Shown one piece after another: positions 1-7,504 of a stretch of 11,148 nucleotides of DNA (positions are counted from its first letter, which is position 1; every line of letters starts with the position of its first letter). Both the position numbers and the translations under genes were made by a program. Below the pieces are notes generated by a model. It was not told where the DNA came from and did no database searches. It saw only the letters and a program-made list of their open reading frames with translations. The stretch spans positions 1 to 11,148 of the forward strand of contig JANMDM010000301.1 in NCBI GenBank assembly GCA_031376305.1, read 5' to 3'. The DNA is from TMP-24 sp031376305 (GTDB lineage Bacteria; Pseudomonadota; Alphaproteobacteria; Rhodobacterales; Rhodobacteraceae).

Positions 1-510
1 GTCGAAGACGATCCGGTGAGTTTTTCCGGCGAAGGCATCGATTTGCGCGTCACCTACGGGATCGCCTACTACCCCGATCACCGGGTTGATGTGCTGTTTT
101 CGGACCGTATCGTGCCGATCTGTTCGCCGGACTTTGCCGCGCATATGGCAAGCGGCATCGCCGGGGTTCAGGACGATCAGTTCATTCATACCGATTGGGG
201 TACTGCCTATGTGACGCCGCCGTCCTGGCCCGCATGGATGGCCCGCGCCCGCATCCCCCGGCATCCTGATGCAAGTGCCGGCATTCATGTGGCGCTTACC
301 AGCCTTGCCATCTGTGCCGCCCGTGAAGGTTTGGGTTTGGCGCTGGCCCCGGAACATGTGGCGGCGCGCGATCTGGTGGCCGGCAGGCTGGTGGTGCCAG
401 ACCCGGCATTTCTGCCGATGCCGTCAGACTATGTGCTGATCCATACCCAGGCCCAAGCCCGGCGCAAACCGCTGCAAGCGTTGATTGCGCATCTGAAAGC
501 GGCGGCCTAG
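1..510 (+). CDS. LysR-family transcriptional regulator, C-terminal part (GcvA-like), 5' truncated by the window
   Basis: The reading frame is open from base 1 and ends at TAG 508-510, giving 169 visible residues. LysR regulators are about 300 residues long, so the N-terminal winged-helix DNA-binding domain and part of the effector domain lie outside the window. The visible part resembles the LysR substrate-binding domain. It contains GIDLRVTYG, then VDVLFSDRIVPICSPDF (the usual strand leading into the second subdomain), a Trp-rich stretch ending WPAWMARA, and the late motif AAREGLGLALAPEHVA followed by a loop reading LVAGRLVVP. This pattern is common in GcvA-like LysR proteins. The gene it controls cannot be told, because LysR targets are usually divergent from the 5' end and that end is missing. 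It converges on moaA, and its last codons and stop fall at the edge of a palindromic repeat. The family call is firm; the subfamily is inference. Confidence 0.85.
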   Translation, partial: VEDDPVSFSGEGIDLRVTYGIAYYPDHRVDVLFSDRIVPICSPDFAAHMASGIAGVQDDQFIHTDWGTAYVTPPSWPAWMARARIPRHPDASAGIHVALTSLAICAAREGLGLALAPEHVAARDLVAGRLVVPDPAFLPMPSDYVLIHTQAQARRKPLQALIAHLKAAA

Positions 511-613
511 AGCAGAGTGACGTTTGATAGAAACGCCATCCTGCTCTGGGTTTTTAAGCTGTCGCGTGATTCATGCGGAAAACCGGATGCCACTTTTCCG
601 CATCACGCTCTAG
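507..613. repeat. Palindromic intergenic repeat with two hairpins, probable bidirectional terminator
   Basis: The ends are inverted copies: CTAGAGC at 507-513 and GCTCTAG at 607-613. Inside are two hairpins. The first pairs AGAGCAG (509-515) with CTGCTCT (541-547) and continues through two mismatches to CGTTT/AAACG (521-525 and 531-535). The second pairs ATGCGGAAAA (573-582) with TTTTCCGCAT (594-603) and, past a four-base bulge, GCGTG (564-568) with CACGC (604-608). A TTTTT run at 551-555 follows the first hairpin on the plus strand. The layout and wording (GAAAACCGG, ACTTTTCC, ends in GCTCTAG) resemble a palindromic repeat I recall as common between genes in alphaproteobacterial genomes; that link is from memory. 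It lies between convergent genes, so a role in terminating both transcripts is likely but inferred. Confidence 0.75.
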
Positions 614-1611
614 CCGCCGGTATGGCTCATATGGCGGGTCATTTGGCCTGCGACTTTTTGGCGGGAATAGTCAAAATCATGGCCCTTGGGTTTGCGGGCA
701 ATCGCGGCGCGGATCGCCCGCTCCAGGGCGCTATCTTCGGGGCTGGCGCGCAGCGGGGCGCGCAGGTCGGCCATATCTTCTTGCCCAAGGCACATGAACA
801 ATTCACCCGTGCAGGTTACCCGCACCCGGTTGCAGCTTTCGCAGAAATTATGGGTTAAGGGGGTAATAAAGCCGACCTTTTGCCCGGTTTCTCCGATCTC
901 CACATAGCGCGCGGGCCCCCCGGTGCGCAGTGGCAGGTCGGTCAGCGTCAGCCGTTCGGCCAACCGGGCGCGCAGGTCTTTCAGCGGCCAGTACTGATCG
1001 AGCCGCAGCTCTTCGCCCATCTCGCCCATCGGCATGACCTCGATAAAGGTCGAGTCATGGCCTTCGGCGGCGCACCATTGCAAAAGGTCGAACAGCTCGT
1101 CCTCATTAAATCCTTTCAGCGCCACGGTATTGATCTTGACCTTAAGTCCTGCGGCCTTGGCCGCCGTAATTCCGTCAAGCACCTGCGCCAGTTTTCCCCA
1201 GCGGGTAATATCCTGAAACTTCCGCGCATCCAGCGTATCAAGCGACACATTGACCCGCTGCACCCCACATTCGGCAAGTTCACCGGCAAAACGCGCCAGC
1301 TGTGAGCCATTGGTGGTCAGCGTCAGTTCCTTGAGCTCGCCGCTGTCCAGATGCCGTGACATGGCGCGGAAGAAAGTCATGATACCCTTGCGCACCAAAG
1401 GCTCGCCGCCGGTAATGCGCAGCTTTTCCACGCCCAGCCGTATAAAGGCGGTGCACAGCCGGTCCAGCTCCTCCAGTGTCAGCAGGTCTTTCTTCGGCAG
1501 GAACTGCATATGTTCGGACATGCAATAGGTGCAGCGAAAATCGCAGCGATCCGTCACCGAGACACGCAGGTAACTGATCGGACGGGCAAAGGGGTCTATG
1601 AGCGGGGTCAT
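610..1611 (-). CDS. moaA: GTP 3',8-cyclase MoaA (radical SAM, molybdenum cofactor synthesis)
   Basis: MoaA is a radical SAM enzyme that, with MoaC, turns GTP into cyclic pyranopterin monophosphate, the first step of molybdenum cofactor synthesis in the cytoplasm. The 333-residue length fits the family. The N-terminal radical SAM cluster motif is visible as C23-x3-C27-x2-C30 within DRCDFRCTYCM, followed by the SAM-binding GGEPLVRKG near residue 70. The C-terminal second 4Fe-4S cluster motif is C257-x2-C260-x13-C274 (start of the motif FCESCNRVRVTC). The protein ends in Gly-Gly directly before the stop, the C-terminal double glycine that is conserved and needed for activity in this family. ATG at 1609-1611 is preceded by a weak AGG. 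It is the last gene of the minus-strand cluster, 30 bp after the alkD-like gene. Its TAG stop (610-612) lies in the terminal repeat of the 507-613 palindromic element. Confidence 0.97.
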   Translation of the reverse strand: MTPLIDPFARPISYLRVSVTDRCDFRCTYCMSEHMQFLPKKDLLTLEELDRLCTAFIRLGVEKLRITGGEPLVRKGIMTFFRAMSRHLDSGELKELTLTTNGSQLARFAGELAECGVQRVNVSLDTLDARKFQDITRWGKLAQVLDGITAAKAAGLKVKINTVALKGFNEDELFDLLQWCAAEGHDSTFIEVMPMGEMGEELRLDQYWPLKDLRARLAERLTLTDLPLRTGGPARYVEIGETGQKVGFITPLTHNFCESCNRVRVTCTGELFMCLGQEDMADLRAPLRASPEDSALERAIRAAIARKPKGHDFDYSRQKVAGQMTRHMSHTGG

Positions 1612-1641
1612 AACGCTGAACCTATGCCCCGATGGCGCCAG

Positions 1642-2328
1642 TCACAAGAGCGGCTCAAGATACTTTGATGCCTCTTTGCGGGCGAAGGTCTTCAAATAGG
1701 GTCCATGCTCCGCCAGCCACAGGCGCGCCCGCTCCGGGTCGTGTTTGGACAGATCGCGCAGCCACCAGGCGATGGCCTTTTGGATAAACCATTCGCGGTC
1801 CGGCGTCAGTGTCGCCGCCCAACCCAGAACCCGGTCACGGGTCGCCAGATCCTCGGGTTTGGGAAAGTTCTGTTTGGTCCAGGGCAGGGTGATCACCAAG
1901 GCCGCGCGCCGCACCCAGAAATTCTCATGAGTGATCCAGGTTTCAACCTCGTCCAATCGCGAAGGGTCGGCCAAAAGCCGCCGTTCGCCTGCATCGCAGA
2001 CGTGATCGGCAATCGCCCAGGCGTCGAAATCCGGCACCCAGGAGGTGATCAGCCACCAAGCCCCATAGTCACCCTTGATCCGCGCCTGTGTCAGCAGCTT
2101 TGCCGCCGCCACACGGGCTTCGTGGATATTGCTTTGCCACAGCCCGTCAGCCAGCGCCACGCGGCCCGGCACATCCAGTTGCGCGCGCCATTCCAGCGTA
2201 AGAGCGGTAACTGTCGGAACCGTCACGCCAAGATATGCGCGCGGGGCTTTATGATAGGCTGCCGCTTCGGTTGCGCGGGTGGGGTCACCCGCCGCACGCA
2301 ATTGGTTCAGGGCATCATCAAGGGTCAT
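1642..2328 (-). CDS. DNA alkylation repair protein, AlkD-like (HEAT-like repeats)
   Basis: The 228-residue protein matches the AlkD family (Pfam DNA_alkylation), all-helical HEAT-like repeat DNA glycosylases that remove bulky or positively charged N3/N7-alkylated purines without flipping the base. Visible family signatures are WWLITSWVPDFDAWAIADH (91-109), HENFWVRRAALV (134-145) with the paired arginines R140-R141, and FIQKAIAWWLRDLSK (181-195). These correspond in order to the Trp/Asp, Arg and late Trp elements that line the lesion cleft in Bacillus cereus AlkD. I matched them by eye, not by alignment. The ATG start (2326-2328) overlaps the glmS stop by 4 bp (ATGA), which indicates translational coupling. 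It therefore looks co-transcribed with cell-wall precursor genes rather than placed under an alkylation-responsive promoter. The family is well supported; glycosylase activity is inferred. Confidence 0.88.
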   Translation of the reverse strand: MTLDDALNQLRAAGDPTRATEAAAYHKAPRAYLGVTVPTVTALTLEWRAQLDVPGRVALADGLWQSNIHEARVAAAKLLTQARIKGDYGAWWLITSWVPDFDAWAIADHVCDAGERRLLADPSRLDEVETWITHENFWVRRAALVITLPWTKQNFPKPEDLATRDRVLGWAATLTPDREWFIQKAIAWWLRDLSKHDPERARLWLAEHGPYLKTFARKEASKYLEPLL

Positions 2329-4139
2329 TCCACCGTTACCGATTTTGCCAAGTTCCGCGGCTGGTCCACATCGGTGCCTTTGGCGCAGGCGGTGTGATAG
2401 GCCAAAAGCTGTGCCGGGATCGCATAGAGTATCGGTGCCATCAGCGGTGGGACGGTGGGCAGCACCAGCACCTTCCAGGCGCCTTCGCCTGCCTCATGGG
2501 CACCGCGGGCGTCGGTCATCAGCAACACCTTGCCATGGCGGGCCATCACCTCTTGCATATTGGACACGGTCTTTTCGAACAGCGCATCGCGCGGCGCCAT
2601 GACCACCACCGGCACCATGCGGTCGATCAGCGCAATAGGGCCGTGCTTAAGTTCGCCTGAAGCATAACCTTCGGCATGTATATAGCTGATTTCTTTAAGT
2701 TTAAGGGCACCTTCAAGGGCTAACGGATACATCGGCCCGCGCCCCAGAAACAGCACATCCTGCGCTTCGGCCACCGCTTCGGCGAGGCTGGCGATTTCGC
2801 CTTCGCGGGTCAGCGCCTGATTAACCAGCCCCGGCAATGCCCCAAGATCAGCCAGATGCCCCGCGACCTGCGCAGGCGTCAGCCGCCCGCGATCCTGCGC
2901 CGCTTTCAAGGCCAGCATCAGCAGCACCAGCAACTGGCAGGTGAAGGCCTTGGTTGAGGCGACGCCGATTTCAACCCCCGCCAAAATAGGCAAGGCCACA
3001 TCGCTTTCGCGGGCGATCGACGACGTCGGCACATTGACCACCGAAACGATCTTTTCAACCTTGCCCTGACAGTAGCGAAGGGCTGCCAGCGTGTCGGCGG
3101 TTTCCCCGGACTGGCTGACGAACATCGCGAAAGACTTGGCGGGCATCGGCGGTTCGCGATACCGAAACTCCGAGGCGACATCGACCTCACAGGGCAGACC
3201 GGCCAGGCTTTCGAACCAGTATTTCGCCGTCAGGCACGCATAGGATGCGGTGCCACAGGCGACCAGTGTCAGCCGCTCAAGCCCGGAAAAATCCAAGCTG
3301 TCAGGCAGGTTCAGTTTGCCAGCCTTCAGGTAATGGGCAAGCGCATTGCCAAGCACTGCCGGTTGTTCGGCGATCTCTTTGGCCATGAAATGCTTGTAGC
3401 CAGCCTTTTCGATCCGGGTCTGGTCGAGGTTGATGCGCATGGCTTCGCGGTTGGCGCGGCGGCCTTCACGGTCAAAAATCTCGGCCCCGGAGCGGGTGAC
3501 AAAGGCGTAGTCGCCTTCCTCAAGATAGGTAATGCGGTCGGTCAGGGGCGACAGGGCTATGGCGTCTGAGCCGACAAACATCTCGCCCTCGCCATGACCA
3601 ATGGCCAGAGGCGAGCCCTTGCGGGCAGCAACGATCAGATCGTCTTCGCCGTCAAACAAGAAGCACAAAGCGAAAGCCCCCTTCAGACGGGCCAGGGTTG
3701 CGGTGGCCGCATCGCGCGGGGTCTTGCCCTGGTCGAGGTAATGGTGGGCCAGCATCACCACCGTTTCAGTGTCGGTCTCTGACTCAGGTGTCAAACCCGC
3801 TGCCGCAAGTTCGGCGCGCAGCTCACGGAAGTTTTCGATAATGCCGTTATGAACGACCGCGACCGGACCAGAGCGGTGCGGATGGGCGTTGCCGACCGTG
3901 GCCGCCCCATGCGTGGCCCAGCGGGTGTGGCCAATGCCCGACTTTCCGGCAAGCGGGTTATGGACCAACAGATCCGAAAGGTTCACCAGCTTGCCCACCG
4001 CCCGGCGGCGATCGAGCTTGCCGTTGTGGACGGTGGCGATCCCGGCGGAATCATAACCACGATACTCCAGTCGTTTCAGCGATTCGACCAGCAATGGGGC
4101 GACTTCGTGGCTGCCCAGCACACCGACAATTCCACACAT
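2325..4139 (-). CDS. glmS: Glutamine--fructose-6-phosphate aminotransferase (isomerizing) GlmS
   Basis: GlmS makes glucosamine-6-phosphate from fructose-6-phosphate and glutamine, the committed step to UDP-GlcNAc for peptidoglycan and lipid A. The 604-residue length is normal. The N-terminal class II glutaminase domain begins MCGIVGVLGS, with Cys2 becoming the catalytic nucleophile after Met removal, and carries GHTRWATHG (70-78) and HNGIIENF (97-104). Two SIS sugar-isomerase domains follow: VSQSGETADTLAALRY (341-356) in the first, and LGRGPMYPLALEGALKLKE with GELKHGP (495-501) in the second. The C-terminus ends DQPRNLAKSVTVE, the family's closing signature, which holds the catalytic Lys. The start ATG (4137-4139) overlaps the glmU stop by one base (TAATG), and its own stop overlaps the start of the alkD-like gene. 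I see no glmS ribozyme: the upstream sequence is glmU coding sequence. Confidence 0.98.
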   Translation of the reverse strand: MCGIVGVLGSHEVAPLLVESLKRLEYRGYDSAGIATVHNGKLDRRRAVGKLVNLSDLLVHNPLAGKSGIGHTRWATHGAATVGNAHPHRSGPVAVVHNGIIENFRELRAELAAAGLTPESETDTETVVMLAHHYLDQGKTPRDAATATLARLKGAFALCFLFDGEDDLIVAARKGSPLAIGHGEGEMFVGSDAIALSPLTDRITYLEEGDYAFVTRSGAEIFDREGRRANREAMRINLDQTRIEKAGYKHFMAKEIAEQPAVLGNALAHYLKAGKLNLPDSLDFSGLERLTLVACGTASYACLTAKYWFESLAGLPCEVDVASEFRYREPPMPAKSFAMFVSQSGETADTLAALRYCQGKVEKIVSVVNVPTSSIARESDVALPILAGVEIGVASTKAFTCQLLVLLMLALKAAQDRGRLTPAQVAGHLADLGALPGLVNQALTREGEIASLAEAVAEAQDVLFLGRGPMYPLALEGALKLKEISYIHAEGYASGELKHGPIALIDRMVPVVVMAPRDALFEKTVSNMQEVMARHGKVLLMTDARGAHEAGEGAWKVLVLPTVPPLMAPILYAIPAQLLAYHTACAKGTDVDQPRNLAKSVTVE

Positions 4140-5491
4140 TATTCGGTCTCTTTCTGGCGCAATTGCGATTGTGCCTTGAACTTTTCGAACAATTTCTTGG
4201 CAAGCCCCGGTTTTGTCACCTGCTTGGTCCGGCCCAGCGCCAATGCGTCGTCCGGCACGTTTTCAGTGATGACGGAACCCGATGCGGTCATAGCACCCGC
4301 GCCGATTGTCACCGGGGCCACCAGCATCGTGTCCGAACCGATGAAGGCGCGCGCGCCAATCTCGGTGCGATGTTTGTTCACGCCGTCATAGTTGCAGGTG
4401 ATCGTGCCCGCGCCGATATTGGTGTATTCGCCAATATGCGCGTCACCCAGATAGGTCAGATGGCCGACCTTAACGCCTTCGTCCAGAATCGCATTCTTGA
4501 TCTCGACGAAGTTGCCGACATGCACATCTTCGGCCAGTTCCGCCCCCGGTCGAAGCCGCGCAAAGGGGCCGACAACACCGCCCCTGCTGATGTGGCAGCC
4601 TTCCAGATGGCAAAAGCTTTTGATCTCGGCTTCTGATTCCACGGTCACACCGGGGCCGAAAAATACATTGGGGGCGATGGTCGTGTCGCGGCCGACATAA
4701 GTGTCGAAGGCAAAGAACACTGTTTCGGGCGCGGTCAGCGTGACGCCATTTTCCAACGCCTCGGCGCGGGCGAAGGCCTGAAATGCGGCTTCGGCGGCGA
4801 CCAGATCTTGACGGCTGTTGACGCCCAGGGTCTCAACCTCATGGCAGGTCACGACCCGTGCCGTCAGGCCCTTTGCCCGCGCCGCGCCCGCCACATCGGT
4901 CAGGTAATATTCGCCCGCAGCATTGTCATTGCCAAGCCCCGCCACAAGCTCCGCCAGTAGGCCCGCATCGGCGCAAAGCACGCCGCTGTTCATCAGGGTC
5001 AAGCTGCGTTCGGCAGGGTTTGCATCCTTGAATTCAACAATCTTTTCAAGTGTATCAGCCCCAGAAACGATCAGCCGCCCGTAGCGGGTCATCGGGTCGG
5101 ATTCAAAGCCAAGAACCACCACATCGGCATCTGCCCTGACCATCGCCTCCAGGGTTTCAGGGCGGATGAAGGGCGTGTCGCCATAGAGCACCACAGCTTT
5201 GCCGTCAAAGCCCGCCAGTGCCACCATCGCCTGGGCCACCGCATGGCCGGTGCCCAGTTGTTCGGCCTGCAACACGATCTCGGCGCCGTCGTCATAGGCG
5301 CGCGCGGCGGCCGCAACCTGATCGGCACCGATACCGGCCACGATCACCGTGCGCTCCGGCTCCAATGCAGCCCCTGACCGCATTGCATGGACCAAAAGCG
5401 GGGCCCCTGCCACCTTATGCAGAACCTTTGGCAGGTCGGAATTCATCCGCGTTCCCTGTCCGGCGGCGAGGATGATAAGGGCGATGGCCAT
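4139..5491 (-). CDS. glmU: Bifunctional UDP-GlcNAc pyrophosphorylase / glucosamine-1-phosphate acetyltransferase GlmU
   Basis: GlmU acetylates glucosamine-1-phosphate and then joins it to UTP, giving UDP-GlcNAc. The 450 residues start MAIALIILAAGQGTRM; the frame stays open upstream to 5563, but this start places the nucleotidyltransferase motif LAAGQGTRMNSDLPKVLHK at residues 8-26, where the family has it. Other N-terminal landmarks are QLGTGHAV (78-85) and YGDTPFI (103-109). From about residue 255 on, the left-handed beta-helix domain shows GPFARLRPGAELAEDVHVGNFVEIKN (308-333, written here as the conserved block), GHLTYLGDAHIG (343-354, His344 being the likely catalytic base) and NIGAGTITCNYDG (358-370). 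A purine-rich stretch (AAGAAGAG on the minus strand, about 5496-5503) may serve as ribosome-binding site. It is the first gene of the minus-strand cluster and pairs functionally with glmS. GlmM, the mutase linking the two, is not in the window. Confidence 0.97.
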   Translation of the reverse strand: MAIALIILAAGQGTRMNSDLPKVLHKVAGAPLLVHAMRSGAALEPERTVIVAGIGADQVAAAARAYDDGAEIVLQAEQLGTGHAVAQAMVALAGFDGKAVVLYGDTPFIRPETLEAMVRADADVVVLGFESDPMTRYGRLIVSGADTLEKIVEFKDANPAERSLTLMNSGVLCADAGLLAELVAGLGNDNAAGEYYLTDVAGAARAKGLTARVVTCHEVETLGVNSRQDLVAAEAAFQAFARAEALENGVTLTAPETVFFAFDTYVGRDTTIAPNVFFGPGVTVESEAEIKSFCHLEGCHISRGGVVGPFARLRPGAELAEDVHVGNFVEIKNAILDEGVKVGHLTYLGDAHIGEYTNIGAGTITCNYDGVNKHRTEIGARAFIGSDTMLVAPVTIGAGAMTASGSVITENVPDDALALGRTKQVTKPGLAKKLFEKFKAQSQLRQKETE

Positions 5492-5520
5492 GAAACTCTT
5501 CTTTTCTTCTGTGCGCGACC

Positions 5521-5548
5521 GTTTTACCGATGGGCCGCAGCGCCGCAA
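5521..5548 (-). promoter_or_regulatory. Possible promoter of the glmU-glmS-alkD-moaA cluster
   Basis: Read on the minus strand, TTGCGG (5543-5548) lies 16 bp upstream of TAAAAC (5521-5526). Transcription would start about 20-25 bases before the glmU ATG. The -10 box is poor, so this is only the best candidate in the 135-bp divergent gap between glmU and gph, which must hold promoters for both directions. I found no convincing plus-strand promoter for gph in the same gap. Confidence 0.25.
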
Positions 5549-5596
5549 GGGGCAGGGGATCACAAGACCTTACGGCAAGTTACAGGGCAGATTACA

Positions 5597-5622
5597 TGGG
5601 TGCGGCCCCGCACCCAAGGGGG
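5597..5622 (+). promoter_or_regulatory. Hairpin abutting the Shine-Dalgarno sequence of gph
   Basis: TGGGTGCG (5597-5604) and CGCACCCA (5609-5616) form a perfect 8-bp GC-rich stem with a four-base GCCC loop. The last stem base is also the first base of AAGGGGG (5616-5622), a strong ribosome-binding site four bases before the GTG start at 5627. In RNA this stem would press directly against the ribosome-binding site. A translational control role is inference. Confidence 0.6.
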
Positions 5623-5626
5623 TTTA

Positions 5627-6292
5627 GTGCGAACGGTGATATTCGACCTTGACGGGACGCTTGCTGACACGTCTGCCGACCTGATTTCAGCTGCGAATAC
5701 CTATTTTCGCACGCAAGGGGCGGGCGATCTGCTGGATCCGGCCACTGACGCCTATACCGCGCATCAAGGGGGGCGTGCCATGCTGCGCCTTGGCTTTTCG
5801 CGGCTGGGGGATTGGACCGAGGCGCAGGTCAACGCGGCCTATCCTGTGCTTTTGGAAGCCTATGAGGCCAACATCTGCCGCGAGACGCGCATGTACCCCG
5901 GCGCAATCGACGCGGTCGAGGCGCTAAGGGCGCTGGGTTTTTGTACTGGTATCTGTACCAACAAGCCCGAACATCTGGCACAGGTATTGCTGGAAAAGCT
6001 CGGGGTCCGCAGTTTGTTCGCAGCGCTTGTCGGTACCGGCACCTTGCCCGTCAGCAAGCCGGACCCGGCACCTTACCGTCTGTCGGTCGAACGGGCGGGG
6101 GGAAGGGTTGCACGCTCGATGCTGATCGGCGACACTGAAACTGACCGCAAAACCGGGCTTGCGGCGGGCGTTCCTGTTGTGCTTGTCACCTTTGGTCCGG
6201 AAGGCGATGGTGTGGCGCGCTTTGCCCCCGAGGCTTTGATCGGCCATTTCGATGAACTTCCCGCTTTGGCCGACCGCCTTATTCCGGTGTGA
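5627..6292 (+). CDS. gph: HAD-family hydrolase, phosphoglycolate phosphatase-like (Gph)
   Basis: Predicted to remove phosphate from 2-phosphoglycolate, from oxygenase side reactions or DNA repair, or from a related small phosphorylated metabolite. All four HAD motifs are visible in the 221 residues: DLDGT (7-11, nucleophile Asp7 and acid/base Asp9), CTNK with Thr111, Lys144 in VSKPDP, and GDTETD (168-173). The helical cap lies at about 15-85, as in the Gph/CbbZ group. I chose GTG 5627 because AAGGGGG sits just upstream and because HAD motif I then lies near residue 7. The frame stays open upstream to 5387, but that part overlaps glmU antisense and has no family features. Substrate assignment within HAD phosphatases is uncertain. 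It is followed after 3 bp by a PLP aminotransferase-like gene, probably in one transcript. Confidence 0.85.
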   Translation: MRTVIFDLDGTLADTSADLISAANTYFRTQGAGDLLDPATDAYTAHQGGRAMLRLGFSRLGDWTEAQVNAAYPVLLEAYEANICRETRMYPGAIDAVEALRALGFCTGICTNKPEHLAQVLLEKLGVRSLFAALVGTGTLPVSKPDPAPYRLSVERAGGRVARSMLIGDTETDRKTGLAAGVPVVLVTFGPEGDGVARFAPEALIGHFDELPALADRLIPV

Positions 6293-6295
6293 CCC

Positions 6296-7504
6296 ATGAC
6301 CGACATCTTCACCAAACCCTTCACCCAGCAAGAGCCGATCCCCGAAGCCGGGATCGAAGCCGCCCTTGCGGTGATGCGCCACGGGCGGCTGCACCGCTAT
6401 AACACCCTGCCAGGTGAGATCTGCGAAACCGCCGCTTTGGAGGAGGAATTCGCCGCCTTTACCGGGGCGCGTTACTGCCTGGCCGTCGCCTCGGGCGGCT
6501 ATGCGCTTGGCTGCGCGCTGCGCGCCCTTAGGGTCAGCGCCGGGGATCGGGTTCTGACCAACGCCTTCACCTTGGCCCCGGTTCCGGGGGCGATTGCGGC
6601 GCTTGGCGCCCTTCCAGTTTTTGTCGAGGTTACCGATGATCTGGTCATTGATCTTGACGATCTGGCCGCCAAGGCTGCGACCTCGGGCGCCAAGGCGCTG
6701 ATGCTTAGCCATATGCGTGGCCATATCTGCGACATGGACCGGCTCATGGCCATCTGCCGCGCCGCGAACCTGCCTGTGGTCGAAGACTGCGCCCATACGA
6801 TGGGGGCGGCCTGGGCGGGGATCGCGTCGGGACGGCATGGTGCGATCGGCTGTTATTCCACCCAGACCTACAAACACATGAACTCCGGCGAGGGTGGGCT
6901 TTTGGTGTCGGATGATCCCGATCTTATGGCGCGCGCCATTCTCTTGTCGGGAAGCTATATGCTCTATCCCCGACACCGCGCCGCGCCGCCGCCTGAGGCC
7001 TTTGAAAAGGTGCGCTGGATCACGCCCAATGTCTCGGGCCGGATGGACAACCTGCGCGCCGCGATTTTGCGCCCGCAGTTGGCGGACCTGCCCGCCCAAT
7101 GTGAGCGTTGGAACGGACTTTACCAAAGTATCGCGGCGGGGCTGGCCGATACCCCCGGCCTGCGGCTGATCGCCCGGCCGCTGGCGGAAAGCTATGTCGC
7201 CTCGTCCTTCCAGTTTCTCTTGCCGGACTGGTCCGCGACGGCGATTGAGGATCTTGTGCGCCGTTGCCTTGCGCGCGGCGTCGACCTCAAATGGTTTGGC
7301 GCGGCGGAACCCGCGGCCTTTACCTCGCGCCATGACAGTTGGCGCTATGCCGCCCCGCAACAGCTGCCGCAGACCGACCGGGTTCTGGCAGGGTTGATCG
7401 ATATGCGCCTGCCTTTGACCTTCACCCCCGAAGACGCCGCCCTGATCGCCCGCATCATCCGCGCAGAAGTCGCGTCTCTTTGGCAAATCGGCGTTGGACA
7501 CTGA
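6296..7504 (+). CDS. DegT/DnrJ/EryC1/StrS-family PLP-dependent aminotransferase, substrate unknown
   Basis: The 402 residues have the fold signature of the DegT/DnrJ/EryC1/StrS family, fold-type I PLP enzymes that usually transaminate nucleotide-linked keto-sugars. Visible elements are ALEEEFAAFTGARYCLAVASGGYAL (47-71, phosphate-binding region with SGGYAL in place of the usual SGT-AL), LPVVEDCAHTMGAAW (159-173, Asp164 likely facing the pyridine nitrogen) and CYSTQTYKHMNSGEGG (186-201), where Lys193 is the expected Schiff-base lysine. NVSGRMDNLRAAI (245-257) matches the family's N-x-R-x-x-x-x-A block. No good ribosome-binding site precedes the ATG, and only 3 bp separate it from the gph stop, so translation is probably coupled. 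No sugar dehydratase, epimerase or glycosyltransferase is near, which is unusual for this family. A role in amino-sugar or another small-molecule metabolism is a guess. Confidence 0.85.
   Translation: MTDIFTKPFTQQEPIPEAGIEAALAVMRHGRLHRYNTLPGEICETAALEEEFAAFTGARYCLAVASGGYALGCALRALRVSAGDRVLTNAFTLAPVPGAIAALGALPVFVEVTDDLVIDLDDLAAKAATSGAKALMLSHMRGHICDMDRLMAICRAANLPVVEDCAHTMGAAWAGIASGRHGAIGCYSTQTYKHMNSGEGGLLVSDDPDLMARAILLSGSYMLYPRHRAAPPPEAFEKVRWITPNVSGRMDNLRAAILRPQLADLPAQCERWNGLYQSIAAGLADTPGLRLIARPLAESYVASSFQFLLPDWSATAIEDLVRRCLARGVDLKWFGAAEPAAFTSRHDSWRYAAPQQLPQTDRVLAGLIDMRLPLTFTPEDAALIARIIRAEVASLWQIGVGH

Noticed and set aside
1705..2397. Plus-strand open frame of 230 codons
   Set aside because: It is a shadow of the alkD-like gene in GC-rich DNA, without a ribosome-binding site or recognisable motif.
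4139..4200. Possible glmS ribozyme or leader riboswitch before glmS
   Set aside because: The glmS start overlaps the glmU stop, so no leader exists. The ribozyme is known from Firmicutes, not from this group.
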